Below, piece by piece: positions 15,251-24,230 of a DNA stretch of 41,810 nt (position 1 is its first letter; the number at the start of each line of letters is the position of its first letter). Made by a program: the position numbers and the translations under genes. Source of the stretch: Xenorhabdus koppenhoeferi (GTDB lineage Bacteria; Pseudomonadota; Gammaproteobacteria; Enterobacterales; Enterobacteriaceae); NCBI RefSeq assembly GCF_900116635.1, contig NZ_FPBJ01000026.1, forward strand, positions 1 through 41,810, read 5' to 3'. Below the pieces are notes generated by a model. The model was not told the DNA's origin. It saw only the letters and a list, made by a program, of their open reading frames with translations, and did no database searches.

Positions 15251-16177
15251 GTGAAGGTAAGGTTCTCTAATTCGTTATTGGCAGATATCTTAGATGAAGT
15301 ACGCCCTTTGATTGGCCAGGGGAAAGTGGCAGATTATATTCCCGCTCTGGCGGAAGTTTCGGTAAATAATCTGGCAATGGCCATTTGTACAGTCGATGGA
15401 CACGTTTTCCAAGCGGGAAATGCAGAAAAGCGCTTTTCTATACAGTCCATTTCTAAGGTGTTAAGCCTGACACTGGCGATGACTCGTTATAAAGAGCATG
15501 ATATTTGGCAAAGAGTTGGTACGGAGCCTTCCGGGCAGCCTTTTAATTCATTGGTTCAATTAGAACTGGAAAAGGGAATACCCCGGAATCCTTTTATCAA
15601 TGCGGGAGCACTGATAATCTGTGACATGCTGCAATCACGCTTGAGCGCACCTAAGCATAGAATGCTGGAATTTGTTCGCAGCCTCACAGGGCAAAAAGAT
15701 ATTTCTTATGATGATATCGTTGTCCGTTCAGAGATGGATCATTCAAGCCGCAATGCAGCGATTGCCTACCTGATGAAATCATTCGGCAATTTTGAAAATG
15801 ATGTCTTGACGGTTCTGCAAACCTATTTTCATTACTGCTCCTTGAAAATGAATTGTGTTGAACTGGCTCAGTGTTTTATTTATTTAGCCAGCCAAGGGCG
15901 TATGATTGGTTCCGATCAGCAAATTCTGAGCCTTCGACAAACAAGGCAGATTAATGCGTTGATGTTGACTTGTGGTATGTATGATGGTTCTGGAGAATTT
16001 GCTTTCAGAATAGGTATGCCGGGGAAATCAGGTGTTGGCGGGGGAATTGTCTGTGTTGTTCCGGGTGAATTCACCGTTGCGGTGTGGTCTCCTGAACTGG
16101 ATAAATCCGGTAACTCATTGGCGGGTTGTGCAGCACTGGAAAAACTGGCTGGGCGTATTGGTCGCTCTATTTTTTAA
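15251..16177 (+). CDS. glsB: Glutaminase (GlsA/GlsB type)
   Basis: This is a 308-residue protein starting with GTG at 15251 behind GGAG (eight bases); GTG 15248 is an alternative. It aligns end to end with E. coli Gls[31 protein letters not shown] with the serine-Lys pair Sxx[11 protein letters not shown], SGMYxxxGEFA-like [12 protein letters not shown], and KSGVGGGIV. It hydrolyses glutamine to glutamate and ammonia. In E. coli this position (yggL to yggN) holds ansB and yggM, so an amidohydrolase of different fold occupies the place of asparaginase II. It has no signal peptide and is cytoplasmic. Confidence 0.93.
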   Translation: MKVRFSNSLLADILDEVRPLIGQGKVADYIPALAEVSVNNLAMAICTVDGHVFQAGNAEKRFSIQSISKVLSLTLAMTRYKEHDIWQRVGTEPSGQPFNSLVQLELEKGIPRNPFINAGALIICDMLQSRLSAPKHRMLEFVRSLTGQKDISYDDIVVRSEMDHSSRNAAIAYLMKSFGNFENDVLTVLQTYFHYCSLKMNCVELAQCFIYLASQGRMIGSDQQILSLRQTRQINALMLTCGMYDGSGEFAFRIGMPGKSGVGGGIVCVVPGEFTVAVWSPELDKSGNSLAGCAALEKLAGRIGRSIF

Positions 16178-16244
16178 TCTCGTCCGTGCTGATGGTATCC
16201 GTGCAGAGAGAAAGTCATCAAGCAAAGGAAATTCAGGAGAACGT

Positions 16245-16994
16245 ATGTCACGCAGAATCACGATTGCTACAATATTATTTGCAACTCAATTATTTGCAAC
16301 TCAGATGATCGTAGCTCAAGCACAGGCAAGTTCTGACTGTCAGGTGACATTTAATGATGACATTATTGTCACGCCAAAATCTGTCCAAGTTGTTGGAGTC
16401 GATGGAAACCTGAAAATCTTGCCTGATGGCTCCATAACTCGTGATGGAAAGGCGTTGTCATTGAATGCAGAACAACGCAGTAAAGCCGTTAAGTATCAAC
16501 AGACGATCCGTAAAGATTTACCGTGGGTTAAGCAGGAAGCCTTAAGCCATTTGGCAAGTGCACGTCAATCACTGGATAAAGTGATTGTTGATACGATGGG
16601 GAAAGAGAGTAATGTGCGTAACCGTTTGTCCCAATTGGAATCTGGTCTCTATAAGCAAATAGATAGAGTGATTGAAACTCGTGCTAATGGTTTTACATTC
16701 AACTCTCAGGCAGTCAAGCAGGTAGAATCTGAAGGCAAGAAACTCGTCGAACAGAGTCTCGGTGGTATCTTGCAGGATAGCATTAACGAAATGAGCAGTA
16801 AAAAGAGCGATCAAAATGGTGGCGGCAAACAGATGTTAATATCTCTTCTTGGAGGTTTGGAGGGAGTGCAAAATGGTTTTGATGCTGAATGGAAAAAGCA
16901 GGAAAAAGAGTTGAAGCGCCTGAAAGAAGACGTTTGTAGTAAAGCCAACGGCTTAGAACAACAGTATATAGCTCTTATGAATTTGATTAAGTAA
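16245..16994 (+). CDS. yggN: DUF2884 family protein YggN
   Basis: This is a 249-residue protein from the ATG at 16245 (MSRRITIATILFATQ) with CAGGAGA upstream; the longer open frame from 16032 overlaps glsB and is rejected. It has a signal peptide ending near AQAQASS. The mature protein is rich in helix with a central ISLLGGLEGVQNGFDAEWKKQ and two Cys. It matches YggN (DUF2884), a periplasmic protein of unknown function. It probably follows glsB in the same transcript (67-base gap). Confidence 0.88.
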   Translation: MSRRITIATILFATQLFATQMIVAQAQASSDCQVTFNDDIIVTPKSVQVVGVDGNLKILPDGSITRDGKALSLNAEQRSKAVKYQQTIRKDLPWVKQEALSHLASARQSLDKVIVDTMGKESNVRNRLSQLESGLYKQIDRVIETRANGFTFNSQAVKQVESEGKKLVEQSLGGILQDSINEMSSKKSDQNGGGKQMLISLLGGLEGVQNGFDAEWKKQEKELKRLKEDVCSKANGLEQQYIALMNLIK

Positions 16995-17012
16995 ATCACA
17001 ATGCATATCTTA

Positions 17013-17047
17013 TAAATAAGAATCAATATGAAATTGATTCTTATTTA
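17013..17047. promoter_or_regulatory. 15-bp inverted repeat, candidate operator
   Basis: TAAATAAGAATCAAT (17013-17027) is exactly complementary to 17033-17047 around a 5-base centre. The GAATCAAT...ATTGATTC core resembles an iron-type (Fur) operator only loosely. It sits immediately before the -35 box of the next gene, so regulation of that binding protein is the simplest reading. It may also act as the yggN terminator. Confidence 0.55.
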
Positions 17048-17048
17048 G

Positions 17049-17076
17049 TTGACATATTAATGTTGCCACCTAGAAT
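17049..17076 (+). promoter_or_regulatory. Promoter of the siderophore-binding protein gene
   Basis: TTGACA (17049-17054) and TAGAAT (17071-17076) are 16 bases apart, and the ATG follows 41 bases later. The inverted repeat at 17013-17047 abuts the -35 box. Confidence 0.65.
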
Positions 17077-17117
17077 GCGGGTTACTTCTTACCAATATGC
17101 TTAATTCAGGTGTAACA

Positions 17118-18062
17118 ATGAAAAAAATCCTACCAATTGTTATCGCATCACTATTTTCTGTCGCCAGCTACTCTGCATTTAGTCAATCATCCACATTATT
17201 TACACCAAATATAGTAACGGTGAAGTCTGGTGATTATGTCACAGTAAAACATCTTTCTGGCGAAACTAAGGTTAAAAAAGATCCACATCGGGTTGTTCTG
17301 TTTGATTTCGGTACTTATGATTCGATGGCAAAACTAGGTTTATCCGAGCGAGTTATTGCGTTACCTATGGGTAGTTTGCCTGAATATGTACGTGGTAATC
17401 TGTCTGAAAATATGAATAATGCAGGTGGAATGAAAGAGCCGGATTTGGAAAAGTTAGCAGAAATAAAACCGGATCTGATGGTGATAACAGGGCGTCAAGG
17501 TTCTTTCTATGATCGTTTATCACAAATAGCACCAACGGTTAATTTAGGCACTGACAATAAAAATTACCTGCCATCTGTTAATAGTAATCTTAAGTTATTA
17601 GGCGAGTTATTTAATAAGCAGGATATTGTTAAAACACAGATTGCTGATTTAGAGAAAACCATCGCATCTGCGCAGGAAAAAGCACAGGCAGCAAACAGTA
17701 AGGTACTGGTATTGTTGCACAATGCTGGTGAGTTATATCCCAATAATCAAGCCATTGTTTATAATGTGGTTCAGGCTTCACGTGCAGAATTACCCACCAA
17801 ATCAGATAAAAGTAAAAGTCGAGCTGTAACTGCGGATATGATTGCACAGGCAAACCCTGATGTGATTTTTATTATTGATCGTAGTGAAGCGATTGGTGCC
17901 GGAAAGCTGACAAAAGCTCAGTTCGAAAATGATCAAGTCAAATCAACCAATGCGTATAAAAATAACAAAATAGTTTATCTGCAATCTGATCTTTGGTATT
18001 TGTCTGGTGGTGGTTTGGACAGTATGACACGACAAGTTAATGCAATTGCTGATGCGTTATAA
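17118..18062 (+). CDS. Periplasmic iron-siderophore-type substrate-binding protein (class III, CeuE/YclQ-like)
   Basis: This 314-residue protein from the ATG at 17118 has a signal peptide (MKKILPIVIASLFSVASYSA) without lipobox Cys, so it is a soluble periplasmic protein. The mature part has the class III fold signatures of ABC iron uptake: KDPHRVVLFDFGTYDSMAKL, EPDLEKLAEIKPDLMVI, GRQGSFYDRLSQIAPT, and ANPDVIFIIDRS. It resembles the catecholate-binding CeuE/YclQ/VctP group. No permease or ATPase gene is adjacent, so it must work with components encoded elsewhere. An inverted repeat and promoter directly upstream suggest metal-responsive control. Confidence 0.85.
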   Translation: MKKILPIVIASLFSVASYSAFSQSSTLFTPNIVTVKSGDYVTVKHLSGETKVKKDPHRVVLFDFGTYDSMAKLGLSERVIALPMGSLPEYVRGNLSENMNNAGGMKEPDLEKLAEIKPDLMVITGRQGSFYDRLSQIAPTVNLGTDNKNYLPSVNSNLKLLGELFNKQDIVKTQIADLEKTIASAQEKAQAANSKVLVLLHNAGELYPNNQAIVYNVVQASRAELPTKSDKSKSRAVTADMIAQANPDVIFIIDRSEAIGAGKLTKAQFENDQVKSTNAYKNNKIVYLQSDLWYLSGGGLDSMTRQVNAIADAL

Positions 18063-18099
18063 TTTTGCAGATTAATATTCATTTTCCTTCCTAAGTTAT

Positions 18100-18127
18100 C
18101 CCAAAACCTGAATATTCAGGTTTTGGG
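18100..18127. terminator. Fully palindromic hairpin, likely terminator
   Basis: CCCAAAACCTGAAT (18100-18113) is followed at once by its exact complement (18114-18127). It lies 37 bases after the binding-protein stop. The T-rich arms make it a plausible bidirectional terminator. The rest of 18128-18261 shows nothing clear. Confidence 0.6.
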
Positions 18128-18261
18128 GTAGATCCACAAAAATATTCAGTAACTCACTTATTGTTCCCAAATTGAAACAATCAGGCAAAACGATAACCTG
18201 ATCTTGCAGCATAGAAAAACTGCGTTAGGATATTTCAAAAGGCACTTAATGGGGGAACATA

Positions 18262-18504
18262 ATGATGATTATCAGTTCAACTGAATTTAAGAATAATGAC
18301 TTCTTACTGAAAGAGCATGAATTTAATGAATTTGGTGGCAATGGAGATAATCGTTCACCTGAACGGGTCTGGACAGACGTGCCAGCTGCCTTATCGGTGG
18401 AAAAACTGGGAATTGATGCTGAAACGACAAACGCGGTTGCGCGTTTTATAATTCAGGCCAATACCTTGGCAACCGCTATCATCACCAGTTACTACCAGCG
18501 TTAA
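18262..18504 (+). pseudogene. YbhB/YbcL (PEBP-like) gene with an internal in-frame deletion
   Basis: The 80 codons join two ends of a protein normally about 160-180 residues long. The N-terminal part ISSTEFKNNDFLLKEHEFNE and NGDNRSPERVWTDVPA matches the family start. The C-terminal part LSVEKLGIDAETTNAVARFI followed by NTLATAIITSYYQR matches the family end. The middle, with the DPDAP and GxHRY ligand-site motifs, is missing. The usual Cys in FGCNGDN is Gly here. The frame is open, so a short product may be made, but it cannot form the normal PEBP ligand pocket. Confidence 0.75.
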
Positions 18505-18544
18505 CTGATTAATAATTCTTCCGTTTCCAGTAAAGGGTATCAAT

Positions 18545-19324
18545 ATGAGCAACAAAAAAATTCAATGGAACTATGGGGTACAGCCGGAAGCGGTAGAGAT
18601 CCTCACTAGTGACGGTGGAATGATCGTTTGCCCGACTAAAGTTGGCTATATCATTATGACATCAGATGCACGAGGTCTTGAACGTAAATTTGAAGCCAAG
18701 CAGCGGAATCGTAATAAGCCCGGTGTTGTTTTGTGTGGATCGCTGGAGCAGTTGAAAGAGCTGGCTCAGCTTAATCCGGAAATTGAAGCGCTTTATCAAA
18801 AAACTTGGGATGAAGATGTCTTGCTGGGCTGTATCCTGCCCTGGAAAGAGGAAGCGTTAGCCCGCATTCCTGATGATGGTTCCAAAGAATTGATGATGGA
18901 TCATCGTGGTACAAGTTGTTTCGTGATTAAGTTTGGTAAACCCGGCGAAATACTGGCAAAAGAGCTTTGGGAAAAACATGGCAAGTTTTCTTTTGCCAGC
19001 TCGGCTAATCCGTCAGGCAAAGGCAATCGTGGATTGGTGGAATGTATTGGTGAGAGAATTGAAAGTCAGGCTGATTTGATTATTGCTGCCAATGACTATG
19101 TTAAATCTATCCAACCCAATGAAACTGAGCAAACTCGCTATGAACAAGGCGTTATGGTTTCAATGGTAGATGAAAACGGTAAGTTAGTGCCGCAGCAAAA
19201 TAACCAGCGTGATATTACGCCATGCCCGGTGTTTATCCGTAAGGGGCTGTATTTGAATAGGATCATGGCGATAATGTCTGATATCTTCACGACTTGGGAT
19301 TACCGCCACGGTAATTATTATTGA
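18545..19324 (+). CDS. YrdC-domain (Sua5/YciO/YrdC/YwlC) family protein
   Basis: This 259-residue protein has the YrdC nucleotide-binding fold: CPTKVGYIIMTSD near residue 28, a basic KFEAKQRNRNKPGVVL segment, FVIKFGKPGE, and FASSANPSGKGNRG, whose SxN motif is typical of the ATP-binding site. E. coli TsaC (YrdC), by comparison, is about 190 residues and makes threonylcarbamoyl-AMP for t6A in tRNA. This longer protein with its own C-terminal extension is a paralogue and may have a different acyl-adenylate role. It follows the broken PEBP gene by 40 bases and converges on the LysR gene. Confidence 0.8.
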   Translation: MSNKKIQWNYGVQPEAVEILTSDGGMIVCPTKVGYIIMTSDARGLERKFEAKQRNRNKPGVVLCGSLEQLKELAQLNPEIEALYQKTWDEDVLLGCILPWKEEALARIPDDGSKELMMDHRGTSCFVIKFGKPGEILAKELWEKHGKFSFASSANPSGKGNRGLVECIGERIESQADLIIAANDYVKSIQPNETEQTRYEQGVMVSMVDENGKLVPQQNNQRDITPCPVFIRKGLYLNRIMAIMSDIFTTWDYRHGNYY

Positions 19325-19341
19325 CCGATAAGCAGGTCTTT

Positions 19342-19363
19342 TGCGGGTGCAACTGTACCCGCA
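19342..19363. terminator. Hairpin between convergent genes
   Basis: TGCGGGT (19342-19348) and ACCCGCA (19357-19363) form a 7-bp stem between the YrdC-domain gene and the convergent LysR gene, placed to serve both. No long T run is present. Confidence 0.5.
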
Positions 19364-19367
19364 CGGA

Positions 19368-20285
19368 TTATGCCTTTTTTCCGTTTACCAGATTTTGTTT
19401 CAGCTTATTTTGCAAAGAGCTGGCAAAGTGCTGTACGCGTGCAGAGAGTGTGCTTTCTGATTTAAATAACATCCAGGCTTGATAGATATCCATTTTCCAT
19501 TTAGGGAGCAGTCTTACCAATTTTCCTTCCGCAACAGCTTCATTAGTTACATAATCTGGCAGGTAAGCAATGCCGGCTCCCGCTAATGCAGAACTCATTA
19601 ATGCGACGCTATTATTGATGCGAAACCGGCTGCGAACTTCAATATCCAGCTTATGCCTCTCTTTATGAAACGGCAGTGAGATAGTATGGGCAGGGCCTCG
19701 AAATAGCAGGTAATCATAACGGGGAAGATCTTCTGGTTTATCTATTTTTGAAAATTGACGCAGATAATCAGGTGTGGCGTAAAGCCCCCAGGTAATATCA
19801 ATCAGAGGCATAACAAGTGGATGATGAGGAGCTTCACGCCCTATAATAATTGCGATATCGCATTGATCTTCACTCATATTAATTGTTCTGTCTGTCAGTT
19901 CCAGATCAACGCTGATATGAATATTTCCGGCAATAAAGTGATTCAGGGCGGGAACAATACATTGACTGCCAAAGGATACTGGCGCAATCAGGCGTAAACT
20001 TCCCATCGGTTCTTCATGAAAATTACGTATAAAATACTCAGCATTTTGAGCTTCAGTAAGAATTCGGTGACAGTATTGGTAATAACTCATCCCAACCTCA
20101 GTCACCTGGATTTTACGTGTAGTACGGTTAAGTAGCTGGGTTCCCAATCTGATTTCTAACTGTGCAATTTCGCGACTGACCGAAGACTTCGACAGCCTTA
20201 ACGATTTTGCGGCTTCGGTAAAACTCAGCGTTTCTACTACGCGGGCAAAGACCACCATAGAGGTGAGATTATCAATATTATTCAT
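19368..20285 (-). CDS. LysR-family transcriptional regulator
   Basis: This 305-residue protein has an N-terminal winged helix-turn-helix (MVVFARVVETLSFTEAAKSL, RLSKSSVSREIAQLEIRLG, LLNRTTRKIQVTEVG) and a LysR substrate-binding domain from about residue 90. The pattern is that of the CrgA/AaeR/DmlR-like branch. It is divergent from the LeuC/LeuD-type pair across about 250 bases, the usual arrangement of a LysR regulator with its target. The control of that pair and its own repression from the shared region are therefore likely. The inducer is unknown. Confidence 0.9.
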   Translation of the reverse strand: MNNIDNLTSMVVFARVVETLSFTEAAKSLRLSKSSVSREIAQLEIRLGTQLLNRTTRKIQVTEVGMSYYQYCHRILTEAQNAEYFIRNFHEEPMGSLRLIAPVSFGSQCIVPALNHFIAGNIHISVDLELTDRTINMSEDQCDIAIIIGREAPHHPLVMPLIDITWGLYATPDYLRQFSKIDKPEDLPRYDYLLFRGPAHTISLPFHKERHKLDIEVRSRFRINNSVALMSSALAGAGIAYLPDYVTNEAVAEGKLVRLLPKWKMDIYQAWMLFKSESTLSARVQHFASSLQNKLKQNLVNGKKA

Positions 20286-20538
20286 GAATTAACCTGATGA
20301 TTTACTCGGGAGAACCGCGGTATAACATACCACATATCCTGTAGGGAGAAGCCAATATTCCTTGTTTGTGCGGTGAGATAGGTATCAGGTTCAAAGAGTG
20401 GGAGTTTTCCATTTTACGAACGACTGTCCCATAATAGAAACAGTGAACTAATCATCGTATTTCCCTACGTTAAAGAGCCGTAATCTTGCTAGGATAACAA
20501 TCTAACTGGTCTGTTTTAATCTTCAGGGGTAATGTGAG

Positions 20539-21837
20539 ATGAGCCAAACTATGACACAAAAAATTCTTGCACGAGCAAGTGGGCGTAAATACGTCACCCC
20601 GGGTGAAGTGGTTTGGGCGAAAGTGGATATTCTAATGTCTCACGATCCCTGCACTCCGGGTGTAGCCAGCGTATTTAAAAAAGAGTTTGGGCAAGATGCA
20701 AAAATATGGGATCCCGAACGCTTTATCCTGATCCCTGACCATTTTGTTTATTCGGCAGATCCGCAAGCTAATCAAAATATTCGAGTAATGCGTGAATTTG
20801 CTGCTGAACAGAATATAAAATACTTTTACGATGTCGGAACCCCAAACTATAAAGGTGTTTGCCATATAGGGCTTGCAGAGGGCGGACATACTCGTCCTGG
20901 TGAAGTGCTGTTGGGAACAGATTCTCATACTGTTACGGCGGGCGCTTTTGGTACATTTGCTATTGGTCTGGGCATTACGGATGCCGCTTATGCGTTAGGC
21001 ACCGGTGAAATCCCGCTTAAGGTACCGACAACGATTCGGGTTAATTTTACCGGAACCAAACCCGCCCATGTTCTGGCTAAGGATATGATCCTGTCAGTGT
21101 TATCAGAATTAACCGTCGATGGGGCGACTTATCAGGCTATCGAATTTAGCGGTAATGTAATTGATGAGTTATCCGTAGAAGAGCGCATGACGATTTGTAA
21201 TATGGTCGTTGAGTGCGGGGCGAAAAATGGCATTATGGTTCCCAATCAGGCGACTTTGGATTATTTGGAGGAACGCAACCATATCCCGTTTGAGGTTATT
21301 TATCCTGATGAAGATGCGCAGTACAGCCGTGTATTGAACATAGATGTGACTGATATGCAGCCGAAAATTGCTAAACCTCATTCGCCAGATAATGTCGTTT
21401 CTGTCGAACAAGTTGCCAATGTTGCCATTTCTCAGGCGTATATTGGCTCTTGCACTGGCGGCAAGCTGGAAGATTTCGTCGCGGCGGCGCGTGTGATAAA
21501 AGGGCATAAAGTTAAGATCCCAACTTATGCCGTTCCTGCAACAAAAGAGGTTTTCCATAAAACGATAACGACGCAAATTGAGGGGATTTCTGTCTACCAG
21601 ATTTTAAGTGATGCTGGCGTGAAACTTTCCTCTGAATCAGGGTGTGCAGCCTGTATTGGTGGCCCATCGGATACGTTTGGACGAGTCAATGACCCGATAT
21701 CAGTGATATCGACAACTAACCGCAATTTCGTCGGCAGAATGGGGCATAAGCGCGCCAATATCTATCTTGCTTCCCCGTATTCGGTTGCTGCGGCAGCGAT
21801 TACTGGCCAGATCACCAATCCTGAGGAGTTCTTATGA
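20539..21837 (+). CDS. Aconitase-superfamily hydro-lyase, large subunit (LeuC type)
   Basis: This 432-residue protein belongs to the LeuC/HacA type of about 420 residues, shorter than E. coli LeuC (466). It has LGTDSHTVTAGAFGTFAIG and the Fe-S ligands Cys305 in IGSCTGG and Cys369/Cys372 in SGCAACIGG. It forms a heterodimer with the small subunit encoded next, overlapping by four bases (ATGA). Family members isomerise 2- and 3-hydroxy acids: isopropylmalate, homoaconitate, citraconate/methylmalate or dimethylmalate. No leuA or leuB is adjacent, so this is probably not the leucine pathway copy. The substrate is open. Confidence 0.85.
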   Translation: MSQTMTQKILARASGRKYVTPGEVVWAKVDILMSHDPCTPGVASVFKKEFGQDAKIWDPERFILIPDHFVYSADPQANQNIRVMREFAAEQNIKYFYDVGTPNYKGVCHIGLAEGGHTRPGEVLLGTDSHTVTAGAFGTFAIGLGITDAAYALGTGEIPLKVPTTIRVNFTGTKPAHVLAKDMILSVLSELTVDGATYQAIEFSGNVIDELSVEERMTICNMVVECGAKNGIMVPNQATLDYLEERNHIPFEVIYPDEDAQYSRVLNIDVTDMQPKIAKPHSPDNVVSVEQVANVAISQAYIGSCTGGKLEDFVAAARVIKGHKVKIPTYAVPATKEVFHKTITTQIEGISVYQILSDAGVKLSSESGCAACIGGPSDTFGRVNDPISVISTTNRNFVGRMGHKRANIYLASPYSVAAAAITGQITNPEEFL

Positions 21838-22385
21838 GTGAGTTAAAGGAAAATATCATTCGGGGTGAGGTTTATGTATTGACCGATAATATTGATACTG
21901 ACCAGATTCTTTCTGCCGAATATCTCAAGATAAACCCTTCAACGCCTGAGGGATACGCACAATTGGCTTCACTGGCGATGTGTGGATTGCCGGAAGGCTC
22001 ACTGCCTTTCATTGATGAAAACAAAGGCAAAGCGAAATATCCGATTATTGTGGCAGGGCAGAACTTTGGTTGTGGTTCTTCGCGTGAGCATGCGGTTGCA
22101 GCATTGGGTGCTTCAGGAGTGAAAGTGGTGCTTGCTCAATCTTATGCACGTATATTTTTCCGCAATTGTGTATCAACCGGAGAATTATTGCCCATTGCTG
22201 CTCAGGAGCGCTTGTGTGACAAATTAGTCACCGGTGATTGCATTGAGATTGATGTTGAAAACCAAACCGTAACATTACTGAAACAGGGTGAGCAATATCA
22301 AACTGACCCGATTGGCGAACTTGCTAACATTGTTACTGCTGGTGGGCTATTTTCTTACGCACGGGAAACGGGAAGGATTAAATAA
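21834..22385 (+). CDS. Aconitase-superfamily hydro-lyase, small subunit (LeuD type)
   Basis: This 183-residue swivel-domain subunit contains LTDNIDTDQILSAEYLKINP, GQNFGCGSSREHAVAALGA with the substrate-contacting Ser/Arg, and SYARIFFRNCVSTGELLP. It overlaps the large subunit by four bases. The YLKI sequence after the DTDQI motif lies in the region that varies with substrate in this family. The pair is followed by a tandem repeat and a terminator, so the operon ends here. Confidence 0.85.
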   Translation: MSELKENIIRGEVYVLTDNIDTDQILSAEYLKINPSTPEGYAQLASLAMCGLPEGSLPFIDENKGKAKYPIIVAGQNFGCGSSREHAVAALGASGVKVVLAQSYARIFFRNCVSTGELLPIAAQERLCDKLVTGDCIEIDVENQTVTLLKQGEQYQTDPIGELANIVTAGGLFSYARETGRIK

Positions 22386-22400
22386 TTCTTTAATGCTATT

Positions 22401-22439
22401 GGTTATAAATGTTGGTTATAAACGTTGATTATAAATGTT
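22401..22439. repeat. Tandem repeat, 13-bp unit, three copies
   Basis: GGTTATAAATGTT (22401-22413) is followed by GGTTATAAACGTT and GATTATAAATGTT, with a partial fourth (CGTTATAAACTG). It lies between the leuD-type stop and the terminator. Confidence 0.9.
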
Positions 22440-22445
22440 CGTTAT

Positions 22446-22483
22446 AAACTGCACCTGTGAATTTCCGGGTGCAGTTTGTTTTT
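22446..22483. terminator. Terminator between the leuCD-type pair and hemW
   Basis: AAACTGCACC (22446-22455) and GGTGCAGTTT (22468-22477) make a perfect 10-bp stem followed by GTTTTT on the plus strand. It ends the hydro-lyase operon and may also serve hemW from the other side. Confidence 0.85.
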
Positions 22484-23612
22484 AAAGAAATAGTTCCAGC
22501 AAGGAATTGAGAAATAGCTTTCCGTGTTTAGTAATTTGCCAGTGTGTATCGTTTTCGGTGATATAACCTTTAGCCAGTGCTTCATCAAGTTGTGGGCGAA
22601 TGGCACTTTCTGGCAACCCAGTAAAATCACTGAAATCCTGACGGGGCATGGGTTCCAGCAACCGAAAACGGTTCATAAAAAATTCAAATGGCCGATCTTC
22701 ATGATCAACCTGATTTTTTTGATCCAAATAACGCCCCTGCATATAACCGCGTGGGGGCTTGGTTTTCACCGTGCGGAGAATACGACCATCCTCAAACGAT
22801 ATCTTTCCATGTGCGCCGCAACCAATACCCAGATAATCGCCAAAACGCCAGTAATTAAGGTTATGCTGACATTGATAGCCCGGTTTGGCATACGCTGAGG
22901 TTTCATATTGCTGGTAACCTGCTGCCGTCAGTAATTGATGACCCCGGGAAAAAATATTCCATAATGCGTCATCATCCGGTAAAACCGGCGGACGGGAGCC
23001 AAAACTGGTATTGGGTTCAATCGTCAATTGATACCAGGATAAGTGTGGCGGAGAGAGTTCAATCGTCTGATGCAAATCATTCAACGCTTCGTTGAGTATT
23101 TGGTTGGGTAGCCCGTGCATCAAATCCAGATTGAAACTGCGTAACCCGAGTCCGTCAGCCAATTTTGCTGCCCGTTTGGCTTCTTCCGGGCCGTGGATCC
23201 GCCCCAAACGGATCAATTTATCTGAACCGAAACTTTGTACCCCGATGGAAATGCGATTAATGCCAGCTTGTTGATAGGCACTGAAACGGTCGGCTTCAAC
23301 CGTTCCGGGATTGGCTTCCATTGTAATCTCTGCCTGTGGAGAAAGCCGGAGTGAATCTCTCACTCCGTCAAGCAATCGCTGCATCCCTTCAGCACTGAGC
23401 AGGCTTGGAGTTCCTCCACCAATAAAAATCGTTGATACCTCGCGATCACCAATCATCGGCAAATCAGCACGCAAATCTGCCAATAGATGATCGACATACT
23501 CCTGATGTGGTACATCTCCCTTTAAGGCATGTGAGTTGAAATCACAGTAAGGGCATTTTTGCACGCACCAAGGAATATGAATATACAGACTCAGAGGCGG
23601 CAACTTAAGCAT
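22482..23612 (-). CDS. hemW: Heme chaperone HemW (radical SAM)
   Basis: This 376-residue protein has the radical SAM motif CVQKCPYC (Cx3Cx2C) in [18 protein letters not shown], the GGGTPS motif, and a C-terminal HemW winged-helix domain ([16 protein letters not shown]). The Cx3Cx2CxF pattern without the residue following in HemN marks it as HemW rather than coproporphyrinogen oxidase. It delivers heme to respiratory proteins. It overlaps rdgB by eight bases, and the rdgB-hemW order is conserved in enterics. Confidence 0.93.
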   Translation of the reverse strand: MLKLPPLSLYIHIPWCVQKCPYCDFNSHALKGDVPHQEYVDHLLADLRADLPMIGDREVSTIFIGGGTPSLLSAEGMQRLLDGVRDSLRLSPQAEITMEANPGTVEADRFSAYQQAGINRISIGVQSFGSDKLIRLGRIHGPEEAKRAAKLADGLGLRSFNLDLMHGLPNQILNEALNDLHQTIELSPPHLSWYQLTIEPNTSFGSRPPVLPDDDALWNIFSRGHQLLTAAGYQQYETSAYAKPGYQCQHNLNYWRFGDYLGIGCGAHGKISFEDGRILRTVKTKPPRGYMQGRYLDQKNQVDHEDRPFEFFMNRFRLLEPMPRQDFSDFTGLPESAIRPQLDEALAKGYITENDTHWQITKHGKLFLNSLLELFL

Positions 23613-24192
23613 TACGTATAGCTTCCAACAACATATCTAATGCTTGACCGCGGTGCGAAACCATATTTTTCTGTTCACGGCTCAGTTGTGCTGCTGTACA
23701 GCCAAACTCTGGCGCATAAAAAATAGGGTCATAACCAAAACCGCCTCCTCCGGCGGGTTCATGGGTGATCATACCTGACCAACGACCATGAAATACCAGA
23801 GGAGTCGGATCTTCAGCATTGCGTAAAAAGACCAGAACACAGTTGAATTGTGCCTGACGTTGTTCGTCAGGAACATCACGCATCGCTTCCAGTAGTTTTT
23901 CCAGATTGTCTTGATCGGATGCTTCACTACCTGCATAGCGGGCGGAATAAATGCCCGGAGCACCACCTAACGCATCAACCGATAATCCTGAATCATCCGC
24001 AATAGCCGGTAAGCCAGTGATTGCCGCGGCATGGCGAGCCTTAATGATGGCATTTTCAATGAATGTGAGACCAGTTTCGTCGGCTGAATCAACGCCCAAC
24101 TCAGTTTGAGCCACAATATCTAAGCCAAAATCAGCCAGTTCACGTACTTTGCCTGCATTTCCCGTGGCGAGAACAACTTTTTGCTTTGCCAT
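23605..24192 (-). CDS. rdgB: dITP/XTP pyrophosphatase (RdgB/HAM1)
   Basis: This 195-residue protein matches RdgB in length. It has [16 protein letters not shown] at the N-terminus, the active-site [20 protein letters not shown], the [11 protein letters not shown] box, and [10 protein letters not shown]. It hydrolyses non-canonical purine triphosphates to keep inosine and xanthosine out of DNA. It lies 38 bases after yggT. In E. coli, yggU sits between them, and here it is missing. Confidence 0.95.
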   Translation of the reverse strand: MAKQKVVLATGNAGKVRELADFGLDIVAQTELGVDSADETGLTFIENAIIKARHAAAITGLPAIADDSGLSVDALGGAPGIYSARYAGSEASDQDNLEKLLEAMRDVPDEQRQAQFNCVLVFLRNAEDPTPLVFHGRWSGMITHEPAGGGGFGYDPIFYAPEFGCTAAQLSREQKNMVSHRGQALDMLLEAIRNA

Positions 24193-24230
24193 TTATCTAA
24201 TTAACCTATGTATTCAAATAATTATGTAGC

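Noticed and set aside
16032..16244. Long N-terminal extension of yggN overlapping glsB
   Set aside because: The ATG at 16245 has a good ribosome-binding site and begins the signal peptide.
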